Shown here: one piece after another, positions 14,501 to 26,500 of the stretch
Layout of the letters: the number at the start of each line of letters is the position of its first letter
How positions within the stretch are numbered: the first letter of the stretch is position 1
DNA from: Diploscapter coronatus
Taxonomy: Eukaryota > Nematoda > Chromadorea > Rhabditida > Rhabditidae
DNA length: 64,000 nt
Assembly: GCA_964036155.1 (NCBI GenBank)
Contig: OZ038422.1
Span: 55,699,201-55,763,200 of the forward strand
Direction: 5' to 3'
Program-made: the position numbers and the translations under genes
Notes under the pieces: generated by a model
Told to the model about the DNA's origin: nothing
Databases searched by the model: none
The model's input: only the letters and a program-made list of their open reading frames with translations

Positions 14501-15674
14501 TCTTTAACATTTCGCCTGCAGTTTTTCGACTACAACTCGCTTTGATTCAATGCACATTGAAAACGGTTTTCAGATTCAGAATCAGCATAAAACTCTGCAT
14601 ATTTTACGTACCAGATTTATCCAGAAAAAGGGTCTGCCACGATATGCCCAGGGCATACTGTAGTAGGAAAATGGGTAAAACTATGTTCATGAATGTCTCA
14701 CCTAGCTAAATTGGAGCCAGTTGACCGTGTTCAAAAGTAATTATTAGGAAAAAATAACTCAAGAAAAAGACTGCAAATTTATCGTAGATCGCCCTGTATA
14801 TTTAAAAAAAAAAAAACACTTTGGAATTACTTTATCAAGATTAGAGTTTATGGCCCCGTAGAATCGACGCTGTAAGATGTAGACTAAAGAAAGTGCTGAG
14901 AATACAGCCATCACGACGTCATATACACTTTCCAGCCATAATTCTGATGAGTAGATTGCATCCACCAGTTTGTCGCAGGATTGAAAGGCGTAGTTGAAAA
15001 TGATGAAGTACAGATAGCCGAGAACAATTCCTATTGTCAGAGCAATAGCTCCTGAAATTTTATATTTCTGAATGAAAGTTTTGTCAAAAATCGATAAACT
15101 GGAATAAAATCTATATTTTTAAAAAAAAATTGAAAATGCTAATTTTACACTACATAATGCTGAAATAGACGCCAAAATAATGTCCTAAATTAATGAAATG
15201 TCGTCAACTCAGCTACCAAAAACATACTAGATTTGCATCGAATTTTTCTCATAATTTCGTCCTAACTTTTCGATTTTAGGCAATAAAAATTGATCAATAA
15301 CCAATCAATGCAGGGTCAGGAATTTCATGTGGCTCATCCAACTTCGGCAAATTTCGAGTTCGCAAAAGAAATTCGAATTGAACAAGAATGCAGGAAATCA
15401 TGAGAATCGCTACTATCTGAATCATTGAAACGTCTCATTTGGGATATTCTTTCAACATCTGCTTACAGAATGGTAGACCCGTAGGTAGAAAATCGTTTCT
15501 TCTCTGCTCAGAAGCACATACAAATTCATAAAAACGCATAGTAGGAAGATGACGTATAGTGAGGCTGTGCATATGTGGTGGACCTGAACGGAATATTGAA
15601 TGATTAGTTGAGTTTTGGAGTCAGAATAGATGCGTAACCTTGAGAAGAGCCCCGAACTCATTTCGAGCACTCAT
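11553..15674 (-). CDS. Otopetrin-like proton channel
   Basis: Polytopic membrane protein with about twelve hydrophobic segments, expected to act as a proton-selective channel. Exons: 15639-15674, 15467-15583, 15302-15416, 14820-15051, an uncertain exon from 14793 down to about 14710, 14146-14305, 14053-14108, 13154-13257, 13019-13110, 12767-12855, 12601-12717, 12378-12473, 12227-12326, 12097-12184, 11945-12052, 11796-11898, 11652-11750 and 11553-11606. The family call rests on the C-terminal half: AAMQAAQWIQYFIIRRIL with FLPVFGIGAGFLISWIHFG corresponds to the otopetrin LQ..Q..FI / FL..N..LW block, and IFTQTLFPADYLFAFTAS to the conserved last helix. After it comes a His-rich tail (AVAHHEAAHKHGATPHGHEH). 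A poly(A) signal AATAAA lies at 11513-11518 (minus). The junction around 14306-14710 does not resolve in phase; it falls in an inverted repeat. Sequence identity to known members looks low. Confidence 0.72.
13508..13601. mobile_element. hAT-like miniature element in an otopetrin intron
   Basis: A 94-bp element with 16-bp terminal inverted repeats, CAGCGTTGGACGGAAA at the left and CAGTGTTGGACGGAAA as the reverse complement of the right. The CAG start and tight ends are typical of hAT transposons. The flanking octamers (ACCTGTGT and ATCTGAGC) match at only 5 of 8 positions, so the target duplication is decayed. It is too small to encode anything. Confidence 0.6.
14352..14770. repeat. Inverted repeat overlapping a predicted otopetrin exon
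   Basis: Two arms of about 120-130 bp in opposite orientation with roughly 150 bp between them. Matching blocks include AATTTAGCTTGGTGAGACAT (near 14400) against the reverse complement at about 14695-14715, TTCATGAAAATGCATGGTTT against its counterpart near 14680, and GGCCTGGGCATATCGGTGGC (14461-14480) against 14635-14655. The right arm contains the predicted fifth exon, so the left arm looks like an inverted, diverged copy of that exon and its flank. It may be a foldback transposon or a local inverted duplication. Confidence 0.6.
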
Positions 15675-17676
15675 TGTCTACTTTAGGAAACAATCGAATA
15701 AAACCGATCGTGGAGAATATCTTAGGTCGTTAAATAGGCAACAGGGTTCAGTTTAGAATTTGGTAGCTGCACTTGCAAAGATCAAGATAAGTGGAGATGG
15801 GTAGAAATATTCAGTCAGAAATGAGGACACAATTATAATGATGCATAGCGTTTAATTGGCTCAGGCGAAAATGACTTATCTTTATGAGTTTTCGGTGGAA
15901 AATCACACAGTCATTATGTATTTAACGAGCTAAAGCGACACAAAATACATTGATTGATTTAGAAAGGAAGAAGCAGTGACGAATGAATCTAGCAGAAAGA
16001 AATTGCATTTAAAAATTTCATTCTATCCCGTCATAACTTTAAGACTAGAAGAATGACACTTTGATCTATTGAAAAGAATCATTTCAGATGCAGTCCGATT
16101 AGGTCAGTTTATGTTATGATCGTATAAAAAATAGGCACATAAGACACAGATCGGGTGTCAAATTGGGAGAGGTCGTAAAAATAAAGCCTAGCCTAGACGA
16201 GAAAGGGAGGCAGCGATAAAGCAGGTCTACGCACGAAGAGGGAAACGATAGCGGATGTGCCAATGCGAGAAAAATCAAGCGAATAATCAAAACAACGAAG
16301 AATAGAATTTGAAAGCAAGGAAAATAGAGCTCGAAACAGAGGGATTTAAAGGTAAAGTTTACTTTTCAAATGAATCTATCAAATGCGGCACATTGTTTGT
16401 TCTGTCTGTCTGAATCTACTAACTTACTTGCTCTTTCAACTATCCTTTATCCTAATCATTTTATCTCTTCCTCTGCCTTGATCAACACTTTATCAATAGA
16501 CATACAGTTGCGCGGCTCAGGAGTATAGATTCGATTGGAACGCAGTGTGGAAGTTTTCGATTTGGATAAGTTACTCCCTTCGTTTCTACACTTTTTCTTA
16601 TTCTTTCGTCAATTTCATGTCATCACGTTTTCTTTCCTCTTTCTAGCACATTTTTACTTATTACACGACATTGCAAAATTTTCCATACCATTCTAAAAAT
16701 TCTAGCTAAATGCTCGAGGAATTGTTGCGCTAAAGATGAAACTACATTCTTGCCAAAAATATATTATCATATTTTGATTAGATTTCTGCGAGAAACATTC
16801 TTCAGAATTTGAGATGATCGATAGTTTTGGTTTCAAAGCCGAGGGCTACGACCTGTTTTGATCAATTTTTAAATATATCTCGAAGCAAAATTTTTAGAAC
16901 GAGGCTTTGATTTCAAATTTCGTTCAAAAGATCAAAATAGCCTTCCGTTTCTGTTCATCTTTGAAATTTTCTACTTTTACTACGTCCGGTCCAACGTATT
17001 CTAACGTTTTATTCGGTCTCATTAGTTTATCCTTTTAGCTGAAATTATCTTCTAAATTTCGAAAGAAAATTCTCGAGTTTTTCAGGGAACATTGGCTACC
17101 TATCTGCACAAATTCATAGAGTTATCGTTTGTCGTCTCGGATAAAATAGTGTATTCTTAATATTAAATCTGCAACATTGCCTCGTTTAAGTTACTTTGGT
17201 AAACTTTTCTTCCTAAAACTATCGTCAGCCATCTGTCAACCAAAAAGGGAAAGCCGATTTAATAAGGTAATCACTGTGATTCATTATTGCTGGAATATTG
17301 GTCAAATATGCACGAATTGGATTGAAAATTTCCGAAGTTGTAACTTTAATTTAAACATTTTTAAAGTGTCAAAATGAGTGTTAGTAAAGCCCCTCGAAGT
17401 CAAAGTTTGTGCTCCTTCTCTACTAATAATCGATACTGATTTTGAGCGATTTTTAGAATCACTGCAATCTCATACTGTAACCCAAAAACGATCAACATTT
17501 TCAGTATAGCGCTATTCAAAAGTCAAATCTGACCGATTGTGCGCTATTTGCATTATTTGACGCATTGAGTCATCCCTGTCTATGGCATACTTTCTTCAAC
17601 CATTGGAATACCCTTGTCTCATTCCTTTAGGGGCATTCACTAAATTCAGAGTGATAACTGCGAGTTTTCATCTTCC
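15675..17676. other. Intergenic spacer between two divergent channel genes
   Basis: No gene, RNA gene or repeat could be supported here. The otopetrin-like gene starts on the minus strand at its left end and bestrophin on the plus strand at its right end, so the promoters of both must lie in these 2 kb. Confidence 0.5.
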
Positions 17677-19657
17677 ATGACAGTTTCCTACTCTGGAAAT
17701 TTCGTTCGTCTACTTCTGAGGTGGAAAGGCAGTATCTGGCGTTCCGTTTGGAAAGAACTAACTTTTTTCCTGCTCCTCTATTTTGGTATTCGGTTTTCAG
17801 CACCGTATATGATCAGCTATCTCGATCCAGACGCAAAACGAGATACAAAGTACAGCGTTATTCGTTTGCCATGGTTGTAACGCGAATTTATTTAGAACCA
17901 AATACGTCAAGTTGTGCGAGTTATTCGATGATTACACAAGGCACATTCCACTCACTTTTCTGCTGGGGTTTTATGTGGGTCTACTAAAAGATATCCCCAG
18001 AAAAACAGCGCCAAAGATATCCCAATTTATGAAAAAGCGCATCCCCTTCCAAAGATATCCACAAATGTGGATGTCTTTCAGTGGGGGAAGATGAATTTCA
18101 TAAATTGGGATGTCTTTTTCGGGATACCTTTTAGTAGCGGCCTTCTAGGTTTCAAATATTGTTTCTCGGTATGGATATAATTTTTGATTAGATTGCCGTA
18201 TTAATATTTTCAGATGGTGGCGCCAATTTGAGTGTCTGAGCTGGCCTGAGGATTTGTTGAGTTGTGTTTGTCTGGTCGTTCCTTCACAAGAGAGTCGTCA
18301 AGTCCGACATCAGATAGCTCGCTATGTAAATTTGACCGCTGCACTAGCCTGGAGAGACATATCCTCAAAGATCCGACTTCGCTTTCCCACGGTCAGGAGT
18401 CTTATTGACGTTGGGTTGTTAACGGAAAAAGAATATCAAACCCTTGAAGCGGTAAATGTGCGTATTTTCTCGAAAACTTTCGCGAACAAAAATATTTATT
18501 GTAGGATATGTCGCCAGGAATAAGATGGCTGACACCATTGCATTGGGCTCAACGGCTAATTGATATTGAGGTGATGCCGAATTTGAACTCTAGAGGACTA
18601 ATTTAGAAATCTGTAGATTTCTGAAGGTAGAGGTCAACATCACTTCGTCTCCACTCTGACAAATGAGCTCAAGGCATATCGAGTCTCATTTCGACGGCTT
18701 TTCTGCTACGATTGGGTTCCGCCATCACTTGTGTATAGTCAGGTTATCTTTGACTTTGAACTAAAATTTTCAATTCTGGGAATAATGATGACAACTTTTC
18801 GCTATGAAATTCCTATGGCCTATTTCAGTTACAGTAATTTTGTTCACATGCGAAATGTGCATGTGCGAATTACTCATCTCCTTTCACTGGTGTTTCCCAT
18901 GCATTGTGACATTCGTATTTTCTGCTATTGAAAGATATTGAGATATAACCGTTTTTTGATTTAATGTCGAAAGAAACTCAAGTAATGTGATTTTCATGAT
19001 CTATCGTTCAAACTTGAGGTAGCAGCTCTATCGACCTATGCTTATTTCTTCTTCTGTCTTCTGGGTCGTCAGCATCGAGAAGGGCAAATCGATTTCTATT
19101 TGCCGCTTTACACTATTGTACAATTCCTATTCTATGTCGGATGGCTGAAAGTCAGTAATTGTTTTTTGTAATCTCAAGTCTCATGTTTAAGAAGTGAAAA
19201 TTTTAGGTTGGACAAGATCTACTACGACCGTTCGGTAAACAATATTCTGTATATCCTTGTTCTGAATTGATTTTGAAATATAGGATTGGATGACGACGAC
19301 ATTGAGTTGTCATACATTCTGGATCGCAATCTGTCTCTGTCATTTTCGATCGTAAATTCACTGCAGAACGCTAAACCACGTAAAATATCAACTTCATTCA
19401 AATTGTATTTTGATTCCTTAAAATTTATAGCCGCATTCGAAGAAGACGTGTTCTGGCAATATTTGGAGTCGAAACAAATGGAAGAGGGATCTTCACTTAT
19501 TTGGGGAAGGATAGATTTATCCAGGAATGCTCACAAGCATCCGCCTAAATTGCATGCCTTCAAGGAGTTGAAAGGGATTGAAGATGACCTCATTTTGAAC
19601 AAAAGCAAGAGAGAATCAAAGTTAGCGAATTCCTTATTTCATCTAAAATCATGCTGA
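17677..19657 (+). CDS. Bestrophin-family anion channel
   Basis: Predicted 411-residue plasma-membrane channel of the bestrophin family (calcium- or volume-regulated chloride/bicarbonate conductance). Exons: 17677-17849, 17896-17974, 18149-18168, 18214-18451, 18505-18570, 18617-18742, 19019-19150, 19207-19234 and 19284-19657, in phase throughout. It opens MTVSYSG then [13 protein letters not shown], followed by [13 protein letters not shown], the WW pair of exon 4, [15 protein letters not shown] with [24 protein letters not shown], then the acidic LDDDDIEL calcium-clasp region. These are the hallmark bestrophin blocks in the right order. The third exon is only 20 nt and encodes VSNIVSR, restoring the residues before the WW; without it the frame is lost. 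The C-terminal tail is short. Its stop lies 139 nt from that of the convergent protease gene. Confidence 0.94.
17984..18134. mobile_element. TA-flanked palindromic MITE filling a bestrophin intron
   Basis: A 151-bp foldback with ends CTAAAAGATATCCC and (reverse complement of the right end) CTAAAAGGTATCCC, flanked by TA at 17982-17983 and 18135-18136, as expected for Tc1/mariner-type insertion. Further palindromic matches run inwards (CCCAATTTATGAAAAAG against TTTCATAAATTGGG). It lies between bestrophin exons 2 and 3, nine bases after the exon end, and makes up 151 of the 174 intron bases. Confidence 0.75.
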
Positions 19658-19796
19658 TTTATAGGTTGCTCAATTGGTAACATGAACAAGTTGGTGAATG
19701 TTTTGAAACCCCTATTATGAAAACTATCTATCTTCACTTCAATATTGAACACTTTATCTCATTGAAAATGCATATGATAATAATTTATAAGAGAGC

Positions 19797-21931
19797 TCAT
19801 AATAAAACGAGGTAATTAATTAAAATTGTCATCATCGATAATGTAACCATCGATGATAGATGTTTTATTGGGTCCTTCGAATTTGTAATTGCTTCAATCC
19901 AATCAATATACGACGATACTCGCGTGTAAACTCCTAAATCTAAGCAATTAGTATTTTTTTATAGAGTTTGTCTGTTTATCCAAGCTTAGATTTATATGAT
20001 AGGCTTATCTGACCCCCATATGCTATAAATGGCTGGGAAGGTAATGAAGGTGTGCAACGTGAAAAATTCGATCGATTTTGTAATGATAATAGGTTAACTT
20101 GTGGTAGAAAGTTTCCTTTCTTATATTAAGGCTAATTTTGGGCACAAAATTAACAAATTATATTTGCATAGAAAATTCATAAAAGGCTAATTTTGTAGAC
20201 GAATTAGTCATTACCGAAAAGGTGACGAGTGTGAATAATTGTACATTTTATTGTTTATTATTGATCGTTGTTTTTTTTGCATTTTGTGGTTGGCTTAAAG
20301 TTGGATTGATATTGATCTATTTTGGAGCTTTGCGAAGCAAGGGCCGAGCTGAGAGGGAGTGTGCGACCGAGACTCGTGTAGAATTATTTCATCAAATTAA
20401 TTTTATGATGGTACCTGGATAAGTTTTCTGATCGACCAAACCCTCTAGTCCAGAGGCTCCAAATGAAGTTATTCCGACTTGGACATATTGACCCAGTTGA
20501 TCTCTGACTACGAGGGGACCTCCAGAATCGCCCTTAAAATATGATATTTTATTATGAAATATCGCATTGTTCTGTTCCTTAACGGAGAAGATTCTTTTTT
20601 GTGACTATTTTCTGCATAATATTTCTAGTTAGAAGTGAGAAATGACATGAAAAATGAAAACCTTGGAGGTTTTCTGCTCGTTAAGAGGCAGAATCCAGTG
20701 AATATGCAAATTAGAATTGATGTAAAAATCAAGACTAAAGTCGAATTTTTGGGATATTACATCGAAATCAAAATTGATTTCTGAGTTATCAGAATCGTCT
20801 AGCCATTGATTTAAATTTTTACCGGCGCCGTTCCATGAAGGAACGATCCAGCACAGAGCTGATCCATTGACAGCCGAACTGAACCAAATGACAACTTCTT
20901 CCATGTCGATCTGGAATTGAATGCATTTATGCAAAAAAAAGTTCAGAATAGCTCTACCGACATTCCATTGGACTCATAATTGGTACGTTTGTGGCCAAAA
21001 CTATATCACTTGAAGTCAATAGATTCGAAAAACCCGTTTCATCTTGAACTAGTAATTTTTGTTAGATTCATTTCAAAGAAGGCGGCTCTTACTCAAATGC
21101 AATCCAAATCCAGTGACAATTCCGGTCTTTGTCATTCTAATCAGAACTCCATCGCTCCGTGTCAGACAAATTGCCTCAGCTCCATTACTAATCAAATTTG
21201 AATACGTCTAAAACCTCGAATTAAATTAGGACAAATAACAAGTATTACGGATGATTGGTAATTGGCGAAAAAATTTTAGCTAGTTATGGGGAAGGAAAAC
21301 TTGGTGATTAATTTCCATACTTCAACGACAGCTATATCTCCAGCGACTGTGACAGCGTTGTAGCCAGGATAAACGAAAACTCGACGAACTTTCAGAGTGT
21401 GGTTAGGATCTCGTAATGAGCTTCTTCCGACTAAGAGAACATATGCGCGAGTTGTACCATTCCTATACTTGAAAATCTTATCTAAATCGATTGGATAAAA
21501 ACGACGGGAAAATAATGATATATTTGAACAACATTTGAGTTTCAAAGAATAGTATTCGAAAAATTATAAAATTATATTCCTTTTAAACAAATCTAAAATA
21601 CGAAAATAACATGAGCTTTACATGATGCAATGAGCTGCAGTTAGGAGAAAGTGAGAGTCGATAACTGTTGCTCCGCACATCATCCCGTGGTTGGGAGAGT
21701 CGAACGAAACATAGACTGCTTGCCAGGGAAATTCACTTGAAATTAATACCTGTTAAAGCTCACCTCGAAAATGTTCACTCACTTTCCATCCACAATCTGC
21801 CCTCCAATCACGCGTTTCGAAATGTAATTTGAAGAAGAGTCGCATAATTTGATAGCATAAGAACTTGAAGATATGAATGAAGACAGAAAGAATATTTTGA
21901 ATAATGCTTGAAAATTAGTAAATTTGGTCAT
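19797..21931 (-). CDS. Secreted chymotrypsin-fold serine protease (S1A) with hydrophobic C-tail
   Basis: Predicted 317-residue zymogen. Exons: 21783-21931, 21622-21735, 21321-21462, 21093-21207, 20958-21048, 20823-20910, 20415-20532 and 19797-19933, all phase-consistent. The start at 21931 is preferred because it gives a clean signal peptide (MTKFTNFQALFKIFFLSSF); the frame stays open 41 codons upstream. The activation site is KR-VIGG. The triad is visible: His in LLTAAHC, Asp in GDIAVVE, Ser in GDSGGPLVV; the end is PGVYTRVSSYIDWI. Cys pairs 1-122, 42-58 and 168-182 can be recognised, but the usual Cys191 and Cys220 are both absent (TAPGDSGG; ASGLEG). Position 189 is Gly, arguing against trypsin-type Arg/Lys cleavage. 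After the catalytic domain comes a tail ending in about 20 hydrophobic residues, which could be a GPI-attachment signal or membrane anchor. Confidence 0.92.
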
Positions 21932-22548
21932 CGATTTTTCATTACGATTTTTAGACAACGAGAACAGGCAGGGTAAGGAAATGCAGAATTGACACGAAAG
22001 GCAGTGCTTGATAAGATTGGTGCACAGCATATCTATATCGGCACATTTCCACATTTAGACATTTGACCAATATAATGGAAAGTTCATTTTTATCGATAGA
22101 TTTTGATTAACCTCTTCCAAGTACATTTCCTAATATTGTTTAATACTCAATCCTGACTCTCATTGTTTTATACCGCGAAGTCCGCTAAAAATTTGCTCAA
22201 AAATTGATTTCTCAATTTTATAATGATTTTTAAAAAATTTTCCCTGATAACTTTATCGGGAATATTTTTTTTAGAATATTTCAGCGCAAGAATAATCATA
22301 AAATATTGCGAAGACGAAAAGTTTACCCAATTTGCTTGGAAAAAATGTCGGATGGGTCAAAGCACTGCGATACTATTTGAGCAATTAAGACAAAATAAAT
22401 GATACACTAACTTTATCGGCAGAAATGTATGTACAGATTTTTGCAAATAAATTGGCAATTTCAGTAGTTCAGGTAAAGATTTTTAATGAGAGATAGAAAA
22501 TGTGAAATTGCACGGTGCAGATCTTGCATACTAATATCTGTACACTAT

Positions 22549-22712
22549 TTATTTTGAATCAAATGTTGTTTCGGCGATATTTTCTTCATCCTTTTCTTCT
22601 TCCGTTTGTTTAAACTCGGCAATCATTTCAACGACGGACGTTGCATCATTATATTCCTGTCAAACCATTACATATTCGTCATCTTCGAGCCATTCATAAA
22701 TATTGTATCTCG
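22549..22712 (-). pseudogene. Remnant resembling the acidic C-terminal tail of a Tigger/jerky-type transposase
   Basis: About 54 codons read NIYEWLEDDEYVMV, one in-frame TGA, then EYNDATSVVEMIAEF and a Glu/Lys-rich end. A W-L-acidic motif followed by an 'E..D..IV.MI' stretch is characteristic of the end of pogo/Tigger-derived DDE transposases. The upstream sequence is CT-rich and non-coding, so only the tail survives. No terminal repeats were found. It could instead be the last exon of an unrelated decayed gene. Confidence 0.33.
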
Positions 22713-23576
22713 CCTGTGTTGTAGATATTTTGTGCATTAGATATCGGATTTCATGGCCGAATGCATCGCCTCTGCCTCACTTCTTCCTTTCTCTCAATTC
22801 GATCAAATCTTCCTCCCTCGGGCAACTTTCTCCACTTTCTTTTCACTTTTTACTTCTCCTTTTTTGTTTATTCCTTGCCTCGCAGCTGGACTTCACTTTT
22901 CCATGCAAAAACAGCCCAATCGCTTCTTCCCGTCATTCTTATTCCTTATTCCCTGTCAATGCCTTTTTCTCCTTCATCCCTATTCCATCTATCCATCCCT
23001 CTATTCCCATTCCATTCCTTTTGCTTTGCACACAAATCAATACGTCGTGTCCCTCTGCACACATTTAGAGAAGAACACTATCGAATGCATTGTGAGGAGG
23101 GAAGAGGAGAGAAGACCTCGTTTTTACTGCTTTCTTCTTTCCCATTCACTCTCTTTTCAACTCATGATTTGTTTTTTCAAGCGCTTTTCATAAATCAAAA
23201 CTTGTAATATTTCATTTGCTTTTCGTCGCCAAACTTGGTTGTTGGTTTTTTTTTTAAATATATTTTTTGTTCAAACCTTCTCTTCTATTTGTTTCAATTT
23301 GAAATTTGAAATTCTTGAATTTCAATAGACATGAATTATAACTCGTCCCAGAATAAGCAATATCTCGAAGTTTTTTTTTTCGATCTCTTGTTGAAACCCG
23401 TCTCTAATTTCTTGATGAATAATGCATGGCAAGCATATTTATCTATCGGCGAGTCATTCATTTGCGTATATTCTTGTCTTTCGGAATGACGAAGAGATAA
23501 AAGGATTTTGCAGGTGGGATGAGGTAACGAAATACTGAAATGAACTAGAAAAATCATCTGTGTAAAGCAAGAGGAC
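22713..23576. other. Pyrimidine-rich spacer upstream of the RASSF gene
   Basis: The plus strand is strongly C/T-rich from about 22780 to 23160, which opens several reading frames at once without any family resemblance. This is the presumed promoter or 5' UTR region of the RASSF gene. Nothing else could be supported. Confidence 0.5.
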
Positions 23577-26500
23577 ATGTTCATTTCTGCGACAGCAGCA
23601 GGAGAGTCTCGAAGTGACAAGGACAAGGACGGAGAAAGGGGGAATCTGAACGGGAACGGACAGGGCTCTGCCACAATGCCGAATATCGTGAAGGCTGACG
23701 GCCATCCGACTTACGGGTCCTATTCAGTGCTGGGGAGGAGTAACAGTCAATCAGCTGCGGGCAACAGCAGTCCTGCCACAAAAAGGTCGGTGCAACTCTT
23801 TTGATCTTCGCCAGATAAAGTTCCCGAATTAATCATTGTCAGCATTGCCAATTTGTAATCGAAGAGGAAGACTAATTGCATTATGAGAGGGAAGAGGCAA
23901 GGCATCCATCAGATTGCGGTGTTTCGAAACGATTCACTTCGATCACTCCCTGCACTCCTTGCATGTTATCGATTAGCTCGATTTCCTTTCTCCTTCTCTC
24001 TCCTTACACAAGGGAAGGGGAGAAGAGGGTGAAGGGCAGGGACATCGACAGACACACACACATATGAAAAAGAGCGAGAGGGGCTGCTGTCTTCGACACA
24101 TTCACACCTTGCTTATTCCCTTTCACAACCATTCAAATCGCCTTATCTTATCTTTTTCTTTACTCTGTGGTTCGAATGGCGTCAAGGATTATCTCAATCC
24201 ACTTCTTTATTCATCATTTTCTGTCACTTTCAGCCTAGTCGATGCAAATCCGTTTGTTTTCAGCTGGCTGGCTGGCCTGAAGGAGCGGATTTCACAAATC
24301 TCATCGTTTTCTGAGTGGCTCAATCAGCTCGGAGGCATTGTGGAGACGAAGGAGCAGCGACGGGAGGACAAGAGAAGGAGCAATCAGCTGAACGCGGTAA
24401 GACTTTTTTTTTTTTTAAATAAAATTATTACCTATTTTAATTTTTTACCTGAGATTGACCTGATTCTAGTTGGCACTTTCACTTTTCAACCACGAAATTT
24501 GTATAATTGAAAACAGATTATAGATAAATGAAAGAAAAATGGCTAAGATCTCAATCTGTCTATTTTTCTCTCAGATATTTCATAATTTGTAAAATAGCCG
24601 TCCTGGAAAATAATTATTTCTATGAATTCAGAATGAGATGCCTTCTCCAACTTCCCCAGATGGCACTCTGAAGGACCCAACTCTCAAATATCGAAATTTG
24701 GTCCTGTCAAACGAGAATCATCCAAGTGATGCAGTTGAAGAGGACGAACCATTAGATGTGAGTATGAACTTTTTTATTCTCTTTGATTTAATCATATAAA
24801 GATTGTGGAGCGTAGATTTTTAATTAGCGAAAATGAGATAGCAATTTTTCTGAAGAAATTATAGTAATTGAAAACACAAACTTTTTCTAATTGTAATGAG
24901 TATAAATACACCTTGAAAATGATTGCATAACTGAATCGAGATGTTTTCCCCTAGTTTTTATTAATGAAATCGAACGGAAATTGCTAGCAGCGATCTGAAA
25001 ATGAACATTTTTGCTTTCTCAATAAAGATTATAAAATTATTATTTCGCTTTCATAAATTCACACCATTCCAATTTAGCTGTGGGATTTCAACGCCTCTCT
25101 GCTGGCAGACCTCGATTCGTCCCACGCATGGAATGACACCCTCGAGAAGCAGCACTTCGGCCCTCTAAGAGACCTGCTCATTGTCGGAGGAAATCACAAG
25201 GCAAGGAAACATGAATTCAAGTAAGTAGTAATTCGCTATATCAAACGATAAATGAAACGAGATTATAATCAATTGCGTCATGTGTTGATCGGTTTTAAAT
25301 TACTGTTAGTTTTGATCTAGATTTATAGACAGCATAAACAATGAATAACGGAACCATAGAAAATATTGTCTATTTCCTCAGTTAATCTGAATGAATTTTT
25401 ATATTTTTCCAGAGAAATAAATCTTCTGCATCCAACTTGGTGTGATAAATGCGGAGATTTCATCTGGGGATTGTTGAAGCAGGCGATCAGATGCGACAGT
25501 AAGCAATAAGATTTATTCCAATTATTGTGCTTTCTTCTTTCAAGAATGCAGTTTCACGTGCCACGAGCGATGTCGTGAGTTGGTGACCGTGGAGTGTCGC
25601 GGCTCGTCGACCGACGTGTCGATGGCCGACATTCCCTCGATCTACCCGCCCCTGCCTGCTGACAGTCTCGGCACCATCCCGAGGCACATTCAGATGACCA
25701 TTTCCGAGTCATCCCCTCTTTTGGAAGTAGGATTATTCATTACCAATGGAGGGAAAACGAATTTATTTAGAATCTCACGTCGAAAACAGCAACCTCATCA
25801 TCTGGACCATATCACACTCTGCCGAAAGAGGTCATGGGTAATTTGAAGGAAGAACTTCCACGAAGATTCACTCAGGTATGCAATGCTTGTATTTCTTGTA
25901 TTTACGAATGCGAAAGAATTGAATCTTTAAAGAAAGCAGTCTTTTTCTTACATTTCTGAATATTTTAAAATAGCATTGAGATGAAAAAAATTACATATAC
26001 AATTTTAATTTTACTTTACATTTTCATTTCTTTGAAGATAATCAATACTTGTTTTTTTTAATTTTAAAAATTATACTTTAGACATTGAATGTGAAGGAAT
26101 ATTATGCAAAAGAGGTGGATGCAAAACAATGGAAAGCGCCAGAAGAAATGAGCGAATTGAGGCAGAGAATCGAGCAGTACAACTCGCATTCAACCATAAT
26201 GCCGATCACTCTGCACGAGGATGGACAGACCTACTCGGGGCAATTGGCCGTCCATCTCAATTTGTGCAGACCAATCAGTGTTGTCGCTGGAGCACAACAT
26301 CCTCATGTTTACGACATTACTGCTACAGGTTTGAATATTTATGGCTATCATAAACATGATGTTTTCGCAATTCTAGTTATATTCAATCTGTCAAAATATG
26401 CTCTAATTGTGACTGATTTTGATAGATCGATACCGATTCGAGCATTTCTTTGAGCAAAATGCAGTCATTCTTGAAATCAAAAATCAATATTTTCTGCTCA

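Noticed and set aside
22703..23207. Three overlapping plus-strand open frames of 120-150 codons
   Set aside because: The tract is C/T-rich, which removes stops in all frames at once; no splice structure, no family resemblance and low-complexity Ser/Phe/Pro/Leu translation.
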